Positions 22,165 to 30,879 of a DNA stretch of 44,768 nucleotides are shown one piece after another. Both the position numbers and the translations under genes were made by a program. Within the stretch, counting starts at the first letter, position 1; each line of letters opens with the position of its first letter. The notes beneath the pieces are model-generated. The model saw only the letters and a program-made list of their open reading frames with translations. It was not told where the DNA came from and did no database searches. Origin of the DNA: Larkinella soli (GTDB taxonomy: Bacteria; Bacteroidota; Bacteroidia; Cytophagales; Spirosomataceae); NCBI RefSeq assembly GCF_003703975.1, contig NZ_QTJY01000032.1, forward strand, positions 1 to 44,768, given 5' to 3'.

Positions 22165-24342
22165 ATGGCTTTTCCGAAAAAGATAGCGATCCGACAGCAC
22201 GACGTCACCGACTGCGGAGCGGCCTGTCTGGCCTCCGTGGCCGCCTTTTACCGGCTGGTGATTCCGATTTCCCGCATCCGGCAATATGCCTCGACCGACC
22301 GGAAAGGCACCAATGTGCTGGGCCTGATCGAAGCGGCCGAAAAACTGGGGTTTCAGGCCAAAGGCGTCCGGGCCTCGTTTGAGAATCTGGCCGGTATTCC
22401 GAGGCCGGCCATTGCCCACGTCGTCGTTCGGGAGGTGCTGCACCATTATGTGGTCATCTACGAGGTGAGCGCCGGCGGGGTGAAGGTGATGGACCCCGCC
22501 ACCGGCAGCCTCGAAACCTATGACCGCGAGACCTTTCAGACCCTGTGGACGGGTGTTCTGGTCCTGCTGCTGCCCGGCGAAAGCTTTGAAGCCGGAAACC
22601 GCAGGCAACCGGTCCGGAAACGGTTCTGGTCGCTGGCAAGGCCGCATCGCGCAGTCATGATGCAGGCCCTGTTCGGCGCACTGGTGTATACCGTGCTGGG
22701 CCTTTCGACATCCATCTACATGCAGAAAATCGTGGATCATGTCCTGGTGGGCGGCAACCGGAATCTGCTGAACCTCATGAGCGTGGGCATGATCCTCCTT
22801 CTGCTGCTTCAGCTGTACATCGGTTCCATGAAGTCGTTCTTCGCCCTCCGGACCGGCCAGCAGATCGACGCCCGGCTGATCCTGGGTTATTATAAACACC
22901 TGCTGAGGCTTCCCCAGTCGTTCTTCGACTCCATGCGGGTGGGCGAGATTATTTCGCGCATCAACGATGCCGTCAAAATCCGGACGTTCATCAACGATAC
23001 CGCCCTGACGCTGATCGTAAACCTGTTCATCGTGCTGTTTTCGTTCGGGATGATGTTTACCTACGACTGGAAGATGGCGGTTATTATGCTGGCGGTCATC
23101 CCCTTCTACGCCGTCATTTACCTGATCATCAACCGCGTCAACCGGAAAGGACAGCGACGGCTGATGGAAGACGCGGCCGACCTGGAATCCCAGCTGGTCG
23201 AGTCGCTGAATGCCGTCGGAACCATCCGGCGGTTCGGGCTGGAGGAGTTTGCCGACCTGAAAACCGAAACCCGCTTCATCCGGCTCCTCAAAGCCACCTT
23301 CCATTCGGCCTCGGCCTCCGTCTGGGCCGGAAATGCCTCGGAACTGGCCTCCCGGCTGTTTACCATCATCCTGCTGTGGACCGGGGCCGGCTTCGTGCTG
23401 GACAACGACCTGACCCCCGGCGAACTGTTGTCGTTCTATGCCCTCATCGGCTACTTCACCGGCCCGGCCGGGAGCCTGATCGGGGCCAATAAAACCATCC
23501 AGGACGCCCAGATTGCCGCCGACCGCCTGTTCGAGATCATGGACCTGGAACGGGAGTCGGCCGGGGATCGCATCGCCCTGCGGCCGGAAATGATCGGGGA
23601 TATTCATTTCCGGCAGGTTTCGTTCCGGTACGGGACAAGGGTGCAGGTTTTCGACGGGCTCACCCTGACGATACGGAAGGGAGCGATCACGGCCGTGGTC
23701 GGGGAAAGCGGCTCGGGGAAGTCCACGCTGCTGTCCTTGCTGCAAAACCTGTATCCGCTGCAAGAGGGCTCGATTCACATCGGCGACCACGACCTCCGGC
23801 ACCTCAGCCCCGACAGCCTCCGCCGGATCGTCGGGGTGGTGCCGCAGCAGATCGACCTGTTTGCCGGAGATGTGGTCGAAAACATTGCCGTCGGCGAGTT
23901 TCAGCCGGATATGGAGCGCATCCTCGATCTCTGCCGCCTGCTGGGTATGACCGAGTTCATCGAGCGGCTGCCCAACGGTTTTCATACCTGGCTGGGTGAA
24001 AACGGAGCCACCCTTTCGGGCGGCCAGCGGCAGCGGATCGCCATTGCCCGGGCGCTTTACCGAAAACCCGAAATTCTGATTCTGGACGAAGCTACTGCCT
24101 CCCTTGACCCGGTGGCGGAGCAGACGGTCCGGGAGGCCGTCCGGCGGTGGCGGGAAGCCGGCCGGACCGTCATCCTCATTGCCCACCGGCTCAGCACGAT
24201 CCTGAATGCCGACCAAGTCCTGGTTCTGGAGCAGGGAAAGCTCGTGGAGCAGGGAACCCACGAGGACCTGCTGCACCGGCAGGGCGCCTATTACCGCCTG
24301 TGGGCTTCGCAGTATCTGCCCGAACAGGCACTGGAGGCATAA
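22165..24342 (+). CDS. Peptidase-containing (C39) ABC exporter for double-glycine peptides
   Basis: A 725-residue bacteriocin-type exporter. The N-terminal C39 peptidase has Gln11 (oxyanion hole), catalytic Cys17 in TDCGAACL, His94 in HHYVVIY and Asp110 in VMDP, so the protease looks active and should cleave after a Gly-Gly leader. Residues 155-440 form the ABC membrane domain. The ATPase has Walker A GESGSGKST (near 513), the signature LSGGQRQRIAIARAL (near 620), Walker B ILILDEATASLD (near 637) and the H-loop IAHRLST (near 671). The gene follows the HlyD gene in one operon. The obvious substrate is the 43-aa peptide encoded 93 nt downstream. Confidence 0.95.
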   Translation: MAFPKKIAIRQHDVTDCGAACLASVAAFYRLVIPISRIRQYASTDRKGTNVLGLIEAAEKLGFQAKGVRASFENLAGIPRPAIAHVVVREVLHHYVVIYEVSAGGVKVMDPATGSLETYDRETFQTLWTGVLVLLLPGESFEAGNRRQPVRKRFWSLARPHRAVMMQALFGALVYTVLGLSTSIYMQKIVDHVLVGGNRNLLNLMSVGMILLLLLQLYIGSMKSFFALRTGQQIDARLILGYYKHLLRLPQSFFDSMRVGEIISRINDAVKIRTFINDTALTLIVNLFIVLFSFGMMFTYDWKMAVIMLAVIPFYAVIYLIINRVNRKGQRRLMEDAADLESQLVESLNAVGTIRRFGLEEFADLKTETRFIRLLKATFHSASASVWAGNASELASRLFTIILLWTGAGFVLDNDLTPGELLSFYALIGYFTGPAGSLIGANKTIQDAQIAADRLFEIMDLERESAGDRIALRPEMIGDIHFRQVSFRYGTRVQVFDGLTLTIRKGAITAVVGESGSGKSTLLSLLQNLYPLQEGSIHIGDHDLRHLSPDSLRRIVGVVPQQIDLFAGDVVENIAVGEFQPDMERILDLCRLLGMTEFIERLPNGFHTWLGENGATLSGGQRQRIAIARALYRKPEILILDEATASLDPVAEQTVREAVRRWREAGRTVILIAHRLSTILNADQVLVLEQGKLVEQGTHEDLLHRQGAYYRLWASQYLPEQALEA

Positions 24343-24359
24343 ATTATAACTACAAGTTG

Positions 24360-24390
24360 TTGATAACCAAATGGTAGCCGCGCAATTTTG
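24360..24390 (+). promoter_or_regulatory. Candidate promoter of the double-glycine peptide gene
   Basis: A TTG (24360-24362) is followed after 20 nt by CAATTTTG (24383-24390), which matches the Bacteroidota -7 consensus TAnnTTTG except at the first base. The predicted start near 24397 would give a leader of about 40 nt. A separate promoter would let the peptide be made in excess of its exporter. Confidence 0.35.
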
Positions 24391-24435
24391 TTTCGTTAAA
24401 TCAATCTTCAACCACCCAATCAATTCCCAAGTACA

Positions 24436-24567
24436 ATGGAAAATCAAAACGCAATGGTGACCCTGAGCAAGGAAGAAATGCAGGAAATCAACGGCGGCTA
24501 CTTCGCCTTTTCGCTGGGTTTTGCCACGCCTGTCTTCAAATTCATCCTCGGCTTCCTCAGGTTCTGA
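24436..24567 (+). CDS. Double-glycine leader peptide (bacteriocin or signal peptide precursor)
   Basis: A 43-codon gene. Residues 1-21 form a classic double-glycine leader ending in LSKEEMQEINGG. Hydrophobic residues stand at -4 (Ile18), -7 (Met15) and -12 (Leu10) from the cleavage point after Gly21, exactly as C39 peptidases require. The predicted core has 22 residues. It begins YFAFSLGF and ends ILGFLRF; it contains seven Phe and one Tyr, two basic residues (Lys35, Arg42), no acidic residue and no Cys. This is an amphipathic or membrane-active composition. The absence of Cys rules out disulfides and lanthionines. It sits between the C39 exporter gene and an intrinsic terminator. No immunity gene is recognisable nearby. 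It could be an antimicrobial, a pheromone sensed by the LytS kinase, or both. Confidence 0.82.
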   Translation: MENQNAMVTLSKEEMQEINGGYFAFSLGFATPVFKFILGFLRF

Positions 24568-24591
24568 TCCCGTTTTGCAGGCGTTTTATCG

Positions 24592-24630
24592 GCGTAAGCG
24601 CCGGACACCGGTCCGGGCTTACGCTTTTTT
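24592..24630 (+). terminator. Intrinsic terminator of the peptide gene
   Basis: The outer stem GCGTAAGC / GCTTACGC (8 bp) and the inner stem CCGGAC / GTCCGG (6 bp, with one bulged G) enclose a 4-nt loop. Six T follow (24625-24630). It lies 24 nt after the peptide stop and isolates the peptide system from the next gene. Confidence 0.88.
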
Positions 24631-24672
24631 AGTATCTTATTATAAGGAGTGGCGATATTCGATTCTTTTTAA

Positions 24673-24704
24673 TTTGGCGGGCGTCCTATAAAACCTTAAA
24701 TTTG
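24673..24704 (+). promoter_or_regulatory. Bacteroidota-type promoter of the PSCyt1/DUF1553 gene
   Basis: The -33 element TTTG (24673-24676) and the perfect -7 element TAAATTTG (24697-24704) are separated by 20 nt, the consensus arrangement for the primary sigma factor in Bacteroidota. The ATG at 24730 would lie some 20 nt from the predicted start of transcription. Confidence 0.65.
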
Positions 24705-24729
24705 TAGTATTTCCCTAACCCCTTTTCGT

Positions 24730-27700
24730 ATGCGTTGCTCAACCGACATACGATTTCGAGCGATAGCGCTCAGTACGGCGATCTGCCTGTTCTCGGTAGC
24801 GGTCTGGACCTCCTGCGGCCGAAGCGTCGAGAAACCGGCAGAGATCGTTGCCCTGGAAAGCCGCCTGCCCGAAAAAGTCGATTACAATCTCCATATCAAG
24901 CCCCTGCTCTCGGACCGCTGCTTTGCCTGCCACGGTCCCGATAAAGCCAAACAGAAAGCCGGCCTGCGGCTCGACATGCCCGACGTGGCTTTCACCGCCC
25001 TCGAAAAATCAGGTAACACCGCCATCGTCCCCGGTAATCTGGCCGAAAGCGAACTGTACCACCGCATCGTCTCGTCGGACCCCGATTACATGATGCCGAC
25101 GCCGGAGTCGCACCTGAGCCTGACCAACGAGGAAAAGGCGCTGATTATCCGCTGGATCGAGCAGGGCGCCGAATACAAACCGCACTGGTCGCTGATCGTT
25201 CCGAAAGTGGCCGAAGTGCCGAAAGTCAAAAACCCGGCCTGGGTGAAAAATGAGATCGACGCCTACGTCCTGAAGAAACTGGAAGAAAAGGGCCTCCGGC
25301 CCGCTCCCGAGGCCGACAAGGCGACGCTGCTGCGCCGGGTGACGCTGGACCTGACCGGTCTGCCGCCCACGGTGGCCGAAGTGGACGCCTTTCTGGCCGA
25401 TAAAAGCCCCGACGCCTACGAAAAAGTAGTGAACCGGCTTCTTCACAGCCCGCAGTACGGCGAACGCCAGGCCGCGGAATGGCTGGATGTGGCCCGGTAT
25501 GCCGATACGCACGGCTATCAGGACGACGGCCTGCGGACCATGTGGCCCTACCGCGACTGGGTCATCCGGGCCTACAACCGTAATCTCCGGTTCGATAAGT
25601 TCATCACCTGGCAGCTGGCGGGCGACATGCTCCCCCATCCCACCCGCAACATGCTCCTGGCGACGGCCTTCAACCGCAATCACCAGCAGAGCCAGGAAGG
25701 CGGTATCGTCGACGAGGAATACCGGGTCGAATACGTGGCCGACCGCGTCAATACCTTCGGCAAGGCCATGCTTGGCCTGACCGTAGAGTGTGCCCGCTGC
25801 CACGACCACAAGTATGACCCCATCAGCCAGAAGGATTATTATTCGCTGTTCGCCTTTTTCAACAATAACAATGAGCGCGGCCAGATTCCCTACGACGGCG
25901 AACCGGCCCCGACCCTGACGCTGACCTCGCCCGAGGTGGAAAAGCAGTTACGGTTTATCCGGACGCAGCTGGCCCCGATCGAGCAGCGGCTGAATCCCAA
26001 CCGGCCCGAATATCAGAAAGCCTTCGGGCAATGGATGGGTTCGGCGGAGCGTTATCCGCCCATTTTCATCAACACCGGCCTGATTGCCCATTATACCTTC
26101 GATGAATCCGACCCCATCGACTTCAAGGCATACGAACATTCGGAGGAAAAGAAGAAAAAGGACGAGGAACGCCGGAAGGAGGACGAAAAGCGGCAGAAAG
26201 AAAATGAGCGCCGGAAACTGGCCGGTCTGCCGGAAATCAAAAAGCCGGTTGTTCCCAAAACCCGCGAAGAACTGGCGAAAGACCCCCGCAACGCCTTCTG
26301 GAACCAGGTAAACGACACCCTTCCCGCGCGGCTGGGGGGCGACCCCGAAAGCCTGCCCTACCAGATTGCCGGAAAAGTGGGCAAAGCGCGGTTCCTGCCG
26401 GGGGACAGTTATATCGAGCTGCCCCGCAAGCTGGGGGTGTTCGAGCGGACGCAGCCCTTTACGATCAGTTCGTGGCTCAACGTTCGGAAGCCGGGCCTGG
26501 AAGGGATGCTGATGGGCCGCTCCGACGGGCCGTTCGACGGCAACCGGGGCTATGAGATCAACCTCCTGCCCGACGGCCGCATCAAGGTAACCCTCAGTCA
26601 CGTCTGGCCCGCCAACAGCCTCGACATCGAGTCGGTCGGGAAGATTCCGTACAAGCAGTGGTTTCATGTGGCGATGACCTACGACGGTTCCAGCCGGGCG
26701 CAGGGCATCCGGCTGTATCTCAACGGGCAGCCGGCGCCCGTCCGGATCGTGACCGACAACCTCTACCACAGCATGGACGAGGGCAAAAACGGAAAGCACT
26801 GGGTACGGTATCCGTTCTTCATCGGGCGCTGGCACGACCATTACATCAAGGATTTTGCAATCGACGAACTGCGGATCTATAACCGCAGCCTCACCCCGCT
26901 CGAAGTGCCGCAGCTGGCCGGCCGGCCCGACGCCCTGACCGCAGCCCTGCGCACGCCCCCGGCCCGCCGGACGCCCGCCCAGCGAACCGGTCTGTATAAC
27001 TATTATGTCACGGTGGTGGATTCGGCCTATCATAAAGCCTTCGGGGAAGCGACGGTTTACCGGAATCAGGAGATCAGGCTATACAACAACTCCGACCAGG
27101 TCATGGTCATGCAGGAGCGGAAATATCCGCGCCGAACCTTCCTGCTTCAGCGCGGGGCCTACGACGCCCCCGGCGCGGAGGTGTCGGCCAACACGCCTAC
27201 GCAGCTGATGCCGTTCCCGGAAGATTACCCGAAAAACCGCCTGGGGCTGGCCCGCTGGCTGCTCCACCCCGACAACTCGCTGTTCAGCCGGGTGATGGTC
27301 AACCGGTTCTGGCAGCAGTATTTCGGGCAGGGCATCGTAAAAAGCAGCGACGACTTCGGCAACCAGGGCGACCTGCCCTCGCATCCCGAACTGCTGGACT
27401 ATCTGGCCGTCCGGTTCCGGGACGGTGCCGGCGGCTCCGGACCCTGGAACGTCAAAGCCTTCCAGAAATTCATTGTCATGTCGGCCACCTACCGGCAGTC
27501 GTCGGTCGTGGACCTGAAGAAACGGGAAGCCGACCCGGACAACCATTATTTCTCGCGGGGGCCCAGCTACCGGCTCTCCGCCGAACAGATCCGCGACAAT
27601 GCGCTGGCCACCGGCGGGCTGCTGACCCGGAAGATCGGCGGGCCGAGCGTCCATCCCTACCAGCCGTCGGGCATCTGGGAGGCCCTGGCAACCCGCAATG

Positions 27701-28212
27701 CCGTCAACTACGTGCAGAACCACGGCGACAGCCTCTACCGGCGGTCGATGTATACGATCTGGAAACGGTCGTCGCCCCCGCCGATGATGCTCAACTTCGA
27801 TGCTTCCGAACGGCACGTCTGCATCGTCCGGCGGCAGAAGACCTCGACCCCCCTGCAGGCGCTGGTGACGCTCAACGATCCGCAGTTCGTCGAAGCCGCC
27901 CGGGTGCTGGCCCAGCGGATTCTCGGCGCGAACGGAACGGCATCCGGAGCAACCGATCCGGAACCGGCCGCAATCGATTTTATGTTCAGGGCAGTGACGA
28001 GCCGCCCGGCCCGCCCGGCGGAGGTCGAACTGATGAAACGGCTTTATTCGGAGGAACTGGCCGACTTCCGGAAAAATCCGAAGCGGGCGGCCGAGTTACT
28101 GACCGTCGGGGAATATCCGGTCGAAAAAGCCGTTCCGGCTACGGAACTGGCCGCCTGGACGGTCGTCGCCAGCACGATTATGAATATGGACGAAGCGATT
28201 ATCAAGCGGTAA
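24730..28212 (+). CDS. PSCyt1-DUF1549-LamG-DUF1553 cytochrome-type protein
   Basis: A 1160-residue exported protein. The N-terminus is a signal sequence ending near VWTSC, a weak lipobox. PSCyt1 (about 50-130) carries the haem motif CFACHGPDKAKQKAGLRLD. DUF1549 follows (about 165-375), with a second CxxCH-like CARCHDHKYDP near 356. A highly charged Lys/Glu stretch (about 470-505) leads to a LamG/concanavalin domain (about 540-740), and DUF1553/PSD1 ends the protein (about 830-1155: NRFWQQYFGQGIV, RLSAEQIRDN, TPLQALVTLNDP). The next gene, DUF1501, starts 17 nt later; this two-gene module is typical of Planctomycetes and some Cytophagales. The system is thought to work on complex carbohydrates or their oxidation, without a proven reaction. 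It is a paralogue of the fragment at 1-620. Confidence 0.93.
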   Translation: MRCSTDIRFRAIALSTAICLFSVAVWTSCGRSVEKPAEIVALESRLPEKVDYNLHIKPLLSDRCFACHGPDKAKQKAGLRLDMPDVAFTALEKSGNTAIVPGNLAESELYHRIVSSDPDYMMPTPESHLSLTNEEKALIIRWIEQGAEYKPHWSLIVPKVAEVPKVKNPAWVKNEIDAYVLKKLEEKGLRPAPEADKATLLRRVTLDLTGLPPTVAEVDAFLADKSPDAYEKVVNRLLHSPQYGERQAAEWLDVARYADTHGYQDDGLRTMWPYRDWVIRAYNRNLRFDKFITWQLAGDMLPHPTRNMLLATAFNRNHQQSQEGGIVDEEYRVEYVADRVNTFGKAMLGLTVECARCHDHKYDPISQKDYYSLFAFFNNNNERGQIPYDGEPAPTLTLTSPEVEKQLRFIRTQLAPIEQRLNPNRPEYQKAFGQWMGSAERYPPIFINTGLIAHYTFDESDPIDFKAYEHSEEKKKKDEERRKEDEKRQKENERRKLAGLPEIKKPVVPKTREELAKDPRNAFWNQVNDTLPARLGGDPESLPYQIAGKVGKARFLPGDSYIELPRKLGVFERTQPFTISSWLNVRKPGLEGMLMGRSDGPFDGNRGYEINLLPDGRIKVTLSHVWPANSLDIESVGKIPYKQWFHVAMTYDGSSRAQGIRLYLNGQPAPVRIVTDNLYHSMDEGKNGKHWVRYPFFIGRWHDHYIKDFAIDELRIYNRSLTPLEVPQLAGRPDALTAALRTPPARRTPAQRTGLYNYYVTVVDSAYHKAFGEATVYRNQEIRLYNNSDQVMVMQERKYPRRTFLLQRGAYDAPGAEVSANTPTQLMPFPEDYPKNRLGLARWLLHPDNSLFSRVMVNRFWQQYFGQGIVKSSDDFGNQGDLPSHPELLDYLAVRFRDGAGGSGPWNVKAFQKFIVMSATYRQSSVVDLKKREADPDNHYFSRGPSYRLSAEQIRDNALATGGLLTRKIGGPSVHPYQPSGIWEALATRNAVNYVQNHGDSLYRRSMYTIWKRSSPPPMMLNFDASERHVCIVRRQKTSTPLQALVTLNDPQFVEAARVLAQRILGANGTASGATDPEPAAIDFMFRAVTSRPARPAEVELMKRLYSEELADFRKNPKRAAELLTVGEYPVEKAVPATELAAWTVVASTIMNMDEAIIKR

Positions 28213-28229
28213 GTTGAACCAATAAGGCG

Positions 28230-29678
28230 ATGTACAACCTCGAAGACGAAATACACGATCAGTTCAGCCGCCGGACCTTTCTGGGTAAATCCAGCGCCGG
28301 TCTGGGGGCCCTTGCGCTGGCGTCCCTGCTGAACCCCAGCCGGCTGTTTGCGGCTTCCGGGGAGAACAAGGCGCCGGGCAACCCGCACTTTTCGCCGAAG
28401 GTGAAGCGGGTGATCTATCTGTTTCAGAGCGGAGCCCCTTCGCAGCTCGAACTGTTCGACTATAAACCGAAACTGGAGACGATGTGGGGCCAGGACCTGC
28501 CCGAATCCGTCCGGAAAGGCCAGCGGCTCACCGGCATGACCGCCGGCCAGAGCCGGTTTCCGCTGGCGGCTTCCAAATTCCGCTTCGCCCAGCACGGCCG
28601 CAGCCGGATGTGGGTCAGCGAACTGCTGCCCTATACTTCGAAGATCGTCGACGATCTGTGCTTCATCCGGTCGATGCATACCGAAGCCATCAATCACGAC
28701 CCGGCGGTGACCTTCTTCCAGACCGGCAGCCAGCAGGCCGGACGGCCATCGTTCGGCTCCTGGATCAGCTACGGGCTGGGGTCCGACAACCAGAACCTTC
28801 CGGCGTTCGTCGTGCTACTCTCCAAAGGCCGCAACGGCGACCAGCCGCTGTATGCCAAGCTGTGGAGCAACGGTTTTCTGCCTTCCGTGCATCAGGGCGT
28901 CGTCTTCCGCTCCGGCCCCGACCCGGTTTATTACCTGAACAACCCGCCGGGCATCGACAGGACGAGCCGGCGCCGGATGCTCGACTACCTCGGCAAACTG
29001 CATCAGGAGCAGTACAAACACGTGCTGGACCCCGAAATCAATAACCGGATGGCCCAGTATGAAATGGCGTACCGAATGCAGACCTCCGTGCCCGAGACGC
29101 TCGACATTTCCAAAGAGCCGGATTACATCTTCGATATGTACGGCCCGGATTCGCGCAAGCCGGGGACGTTTGCGGCCAACTGCCTGCTGGCCCGCAAACT
29201 GATCGAAAAAGACGTCAAATTCGTGCAGCTCTACCACCAGGGCTGGGACCAGCACGGCAACCTGCCGAACGACATCCAGATTCAGACCAAAAGCGTGGAC
29301 CAGCCGTCGGCCGCCCTGATCATGGACCTCAAGCAGCGCGGTCTGCTCGACGATACGCTGGTAATCTGGGGCGGGGAGTTCGGCCGGACCAACTATTCGC
29401 AGGGTAAGCTGGCGAAAGACAACTACGGCCGCGACCACCATCCGCGCTGTTTCACGATCTGGATGGCCGGGGCCGGCATCCGGAAGGGCATGATCTATGG
29501 CGAAACCGACGAATTCGGCTATAACATCGCCCGGGATCCGGTACACGTCCATGACTTTCAGGCCACCATCCTGCACCTGATGGGCGTTGATCACGAAAAG
29601 CTGACCTTCAAACACCAGGGCCGTCGCTACCGCCTGACCGACGTCGCCGGCAAAGTGGTGAAGCCCGTTCTGGCCTGA
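28230..29678 (+). CDS. DUF1501 (sulfatase-like fold) Tat-exported protein
   Basis: A 482-residue partner of the preceding gene. The N-terminus has a twin-arginine signal (FSRRTFLGK plus a hydrophobic Ala/Leu-rich segment), so it is exported folded. DUF1501 features are VKRVIYLFQSGAPSQLELFDYKP, SMHTEAINHDPA, LVIWGGEFGRTNYSQ and GRDHHPRCFTIWMAG; the His and Asp residues there resemble alkaline-phosphatase-superfamily metal ligands. It ends with KLTFKHQGRRYRLTDV, as is typical. The tight 17-nt spacing indicates an operon with the cytochrome-type gene. The catalytic reaction is unknown. Confidence 0.93.
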   Translation: MYNLEDEIHDQFSRRTFLGKSSAGLGALALASLLNPSRLFAASGENKAPGNPHFSPKVKRVIYLFQSGAPSQLELFDYKPKLETMWGQDLPESVRKGQRLTGMTAGQSRFPLAASKFRFAQHGRSRMWVSELLPYTSKIVDDLCFIRSMHTEAINHDPAVTFFQTGSQQAGRPSFGSWISYGLGSDNQNLPAFVVLLSKGRNGDQPLYAKLWSNGFLPSVHQGVVFRSGPDPVYYLNNPPGIDRTSRRRMLDYLGKLHQEQYKHVLDPEINNRMAQYEMAYRMQTSVPETLDISKEPDYIFDMYGPDSRKPGTFAANCLLARKLIEKDVKFVQLYHQGWDQHGNLPNDIQIQTKSVDQPSAALIMDLKQRGLLDDTLVIWGGEFGRTNYSQGKLAKDNYGRDHHPRCFTIWMAGAGIRKGMIYGETDEFGYNIARDPVHVHDFQATILHLMGVDHEKLTFKHQGRRYRLTDVAGKVVKPVLA

Positions 29679-29759
29679 CCGCCGGTCCGCGGAGTCAAAA
29701 TCCCGAAACCCTCTTTGTTGCGGGTCGTTATAGAAGAGAACCACCTCTTGTAGCAACGT

Positions 29760-30878
29760 ATGAACTGGACGGATTTCTGGGATAATTTAGGACCTTTCGG
29801 GACTGAAATCGAGCGCTGGCTGCGCCATAACCGCAACCTTTCGGGCTGGCTGATGCTGTTGATTTCGGTCGGCTGCGGGCTGCTGGTCAACCTGATCACC
29901 GGTCAGACGGTCAGCTTCATTCTGCACCGGCGCCCGGTCGAGGTCCTGGCGCTGCTGCGGCAATACGCGCGGAAAGCCTTCTATTTCTTCGTTCCGTCCC
30001 TGATTTTTCTGGTCGTCGTCAATCTTCAGGAAAGGGCCTTACAGCGCTACCCGCTGGCTTCCAGGGCCGCCGAGATAGCGTTCATCATGACGACCACCTG
30101 GCTGGTCGTGCAGCTGCTGAAAGTGGGCGAGAAGTCGATCATCCGGCGGTACGACACCGCCAACGACCAGAACCTCCAGCTGCGGAAGTTCGTGACCCAG
30201 ATCGGCTTTCTCCGTCAGCTTTTCACCATCGTGGTGGTGGTCATCGGCTTTTCGATCCTGCTGCTTTCCTTCAACGGGGGCCGGAAAATCGGCCTGAGCT
30301 TCCTGACCTCGGCGGGGATTGCCTCCGTCGTGATCGGTTTTGCCGCCCAGCGGACCATCGCCAATCTGCTGGCCGGGGTGCAGATTGCCTTTACGCAGCA
30401 GATTCGGGTCGAGGATGCCGTCGTGGTGGAGAATGAGTGGGGACGTATCGAGGAAATCAACCTAACGAGCGTGGTCGTGCGGCTCTGGGACCGTCGCCGG
30501 ATGATTCTGCCGATCACTTACTTCATCGAAAAGCCTTTCCAGAACTGGACGCGGTCGCAGGCGTCGGTGCTGGGCACGGTCCTGCTGTATCTGGATTATA
30601 ACGTCCCGGTCGAACGGATTCGGGAAAAGGCCCGGAAACTGGTGGACGACAGTCCGCTCTGGGATAAGGAAGTATGCGTAGTGCAGGTGACCGATACCCG
30701 GGAAACCTGTGTGGAAGTGCGGATACTGATGTCGGCCCGGAATGCCGGGGAAGCCTTCGATCTGCGTTGTTTCGTGCGGGAGCAGATGGTGGTCTTCCTG
30801 CGCGACGAATACCCGGAGAGCCTGCCGAAAACCCGGCTTCAGCTGACCGAGACGACGACTCCGCAGCCTCTTTCGTGA
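29760..30878 (+). CDS. MscS-family mechanosensitive channel
   Basis: A 372-residue inner-membrane protein. Four hydrophobic segments precede the pore helix (WLMLLISVGCGLLVNLIT; AFYFFVPSLIFLVVV; IAFIMTTTWLVVQLL; LFTIVVVVIGFSILLL). The pore region SAGIASVVIGFAAQRTIANL has the Gly/Ala pattern of MscS TM3. It is followed by the beta domain (AGVQIAFTQQIRVEDAVVV, GRIEEINLTSVVVRLWDRR) and an alpha/beta C-terminus. The role would be release of solutes under hypo-osmotic stress. The gene ends at two REP-like hairpins that separate it from the convergent oxidoreductase operon. Confidence 0.92.
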   Translation: MNWTDFWDNLGPFGTEIERWLRHNRNLSGWLMLLISVGCGLLVNLITGQTVSFILHRRPVEVLALLRQYARKAFYFFVPSLIFLVVVNLQERALQRYPLASRAAEIAFIMTTTWLVVQLLKVGEKSIIRRYDTANDQNLQLRKFVTQIGFLRQLFTIVVVVIGFSILLLSFNGGRKIGLSFLTSAGIASVVIGFAAQRTIANLLAGVQIAFTQQIRVEDAVVVENEWGRIEEINLTSVVVRLWDRRRMILPITYFIEKPFQNWTRSQASVLGTVLLYLDYNVPVERIREKARKLVDDSPLWDKEVCVVQVTDTRETCVEVRILMSARNAGEAFDLRCFVREQMVVFLRDEYPESLPKTRLQLTETTTPQPLS

Positions 30879-30879
30879 A

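Noticed and set aside
22006-24447. An 813-codon open frame on the minus strand opposite the C39 exporter
   Set aside because: It is antisense to a gene with intact C39 and ABC motifs, is rich in Gln/His/Arg/Pro as expected from reading GC-rich codons backwards, and shows no domain.
24568-24729. A second peptide gene as in two-peptide bacteriocins
   Set aside because: The stretch contains only the terminator and the next promoter; no further double-glycine leader is present there or in 24343-24435.
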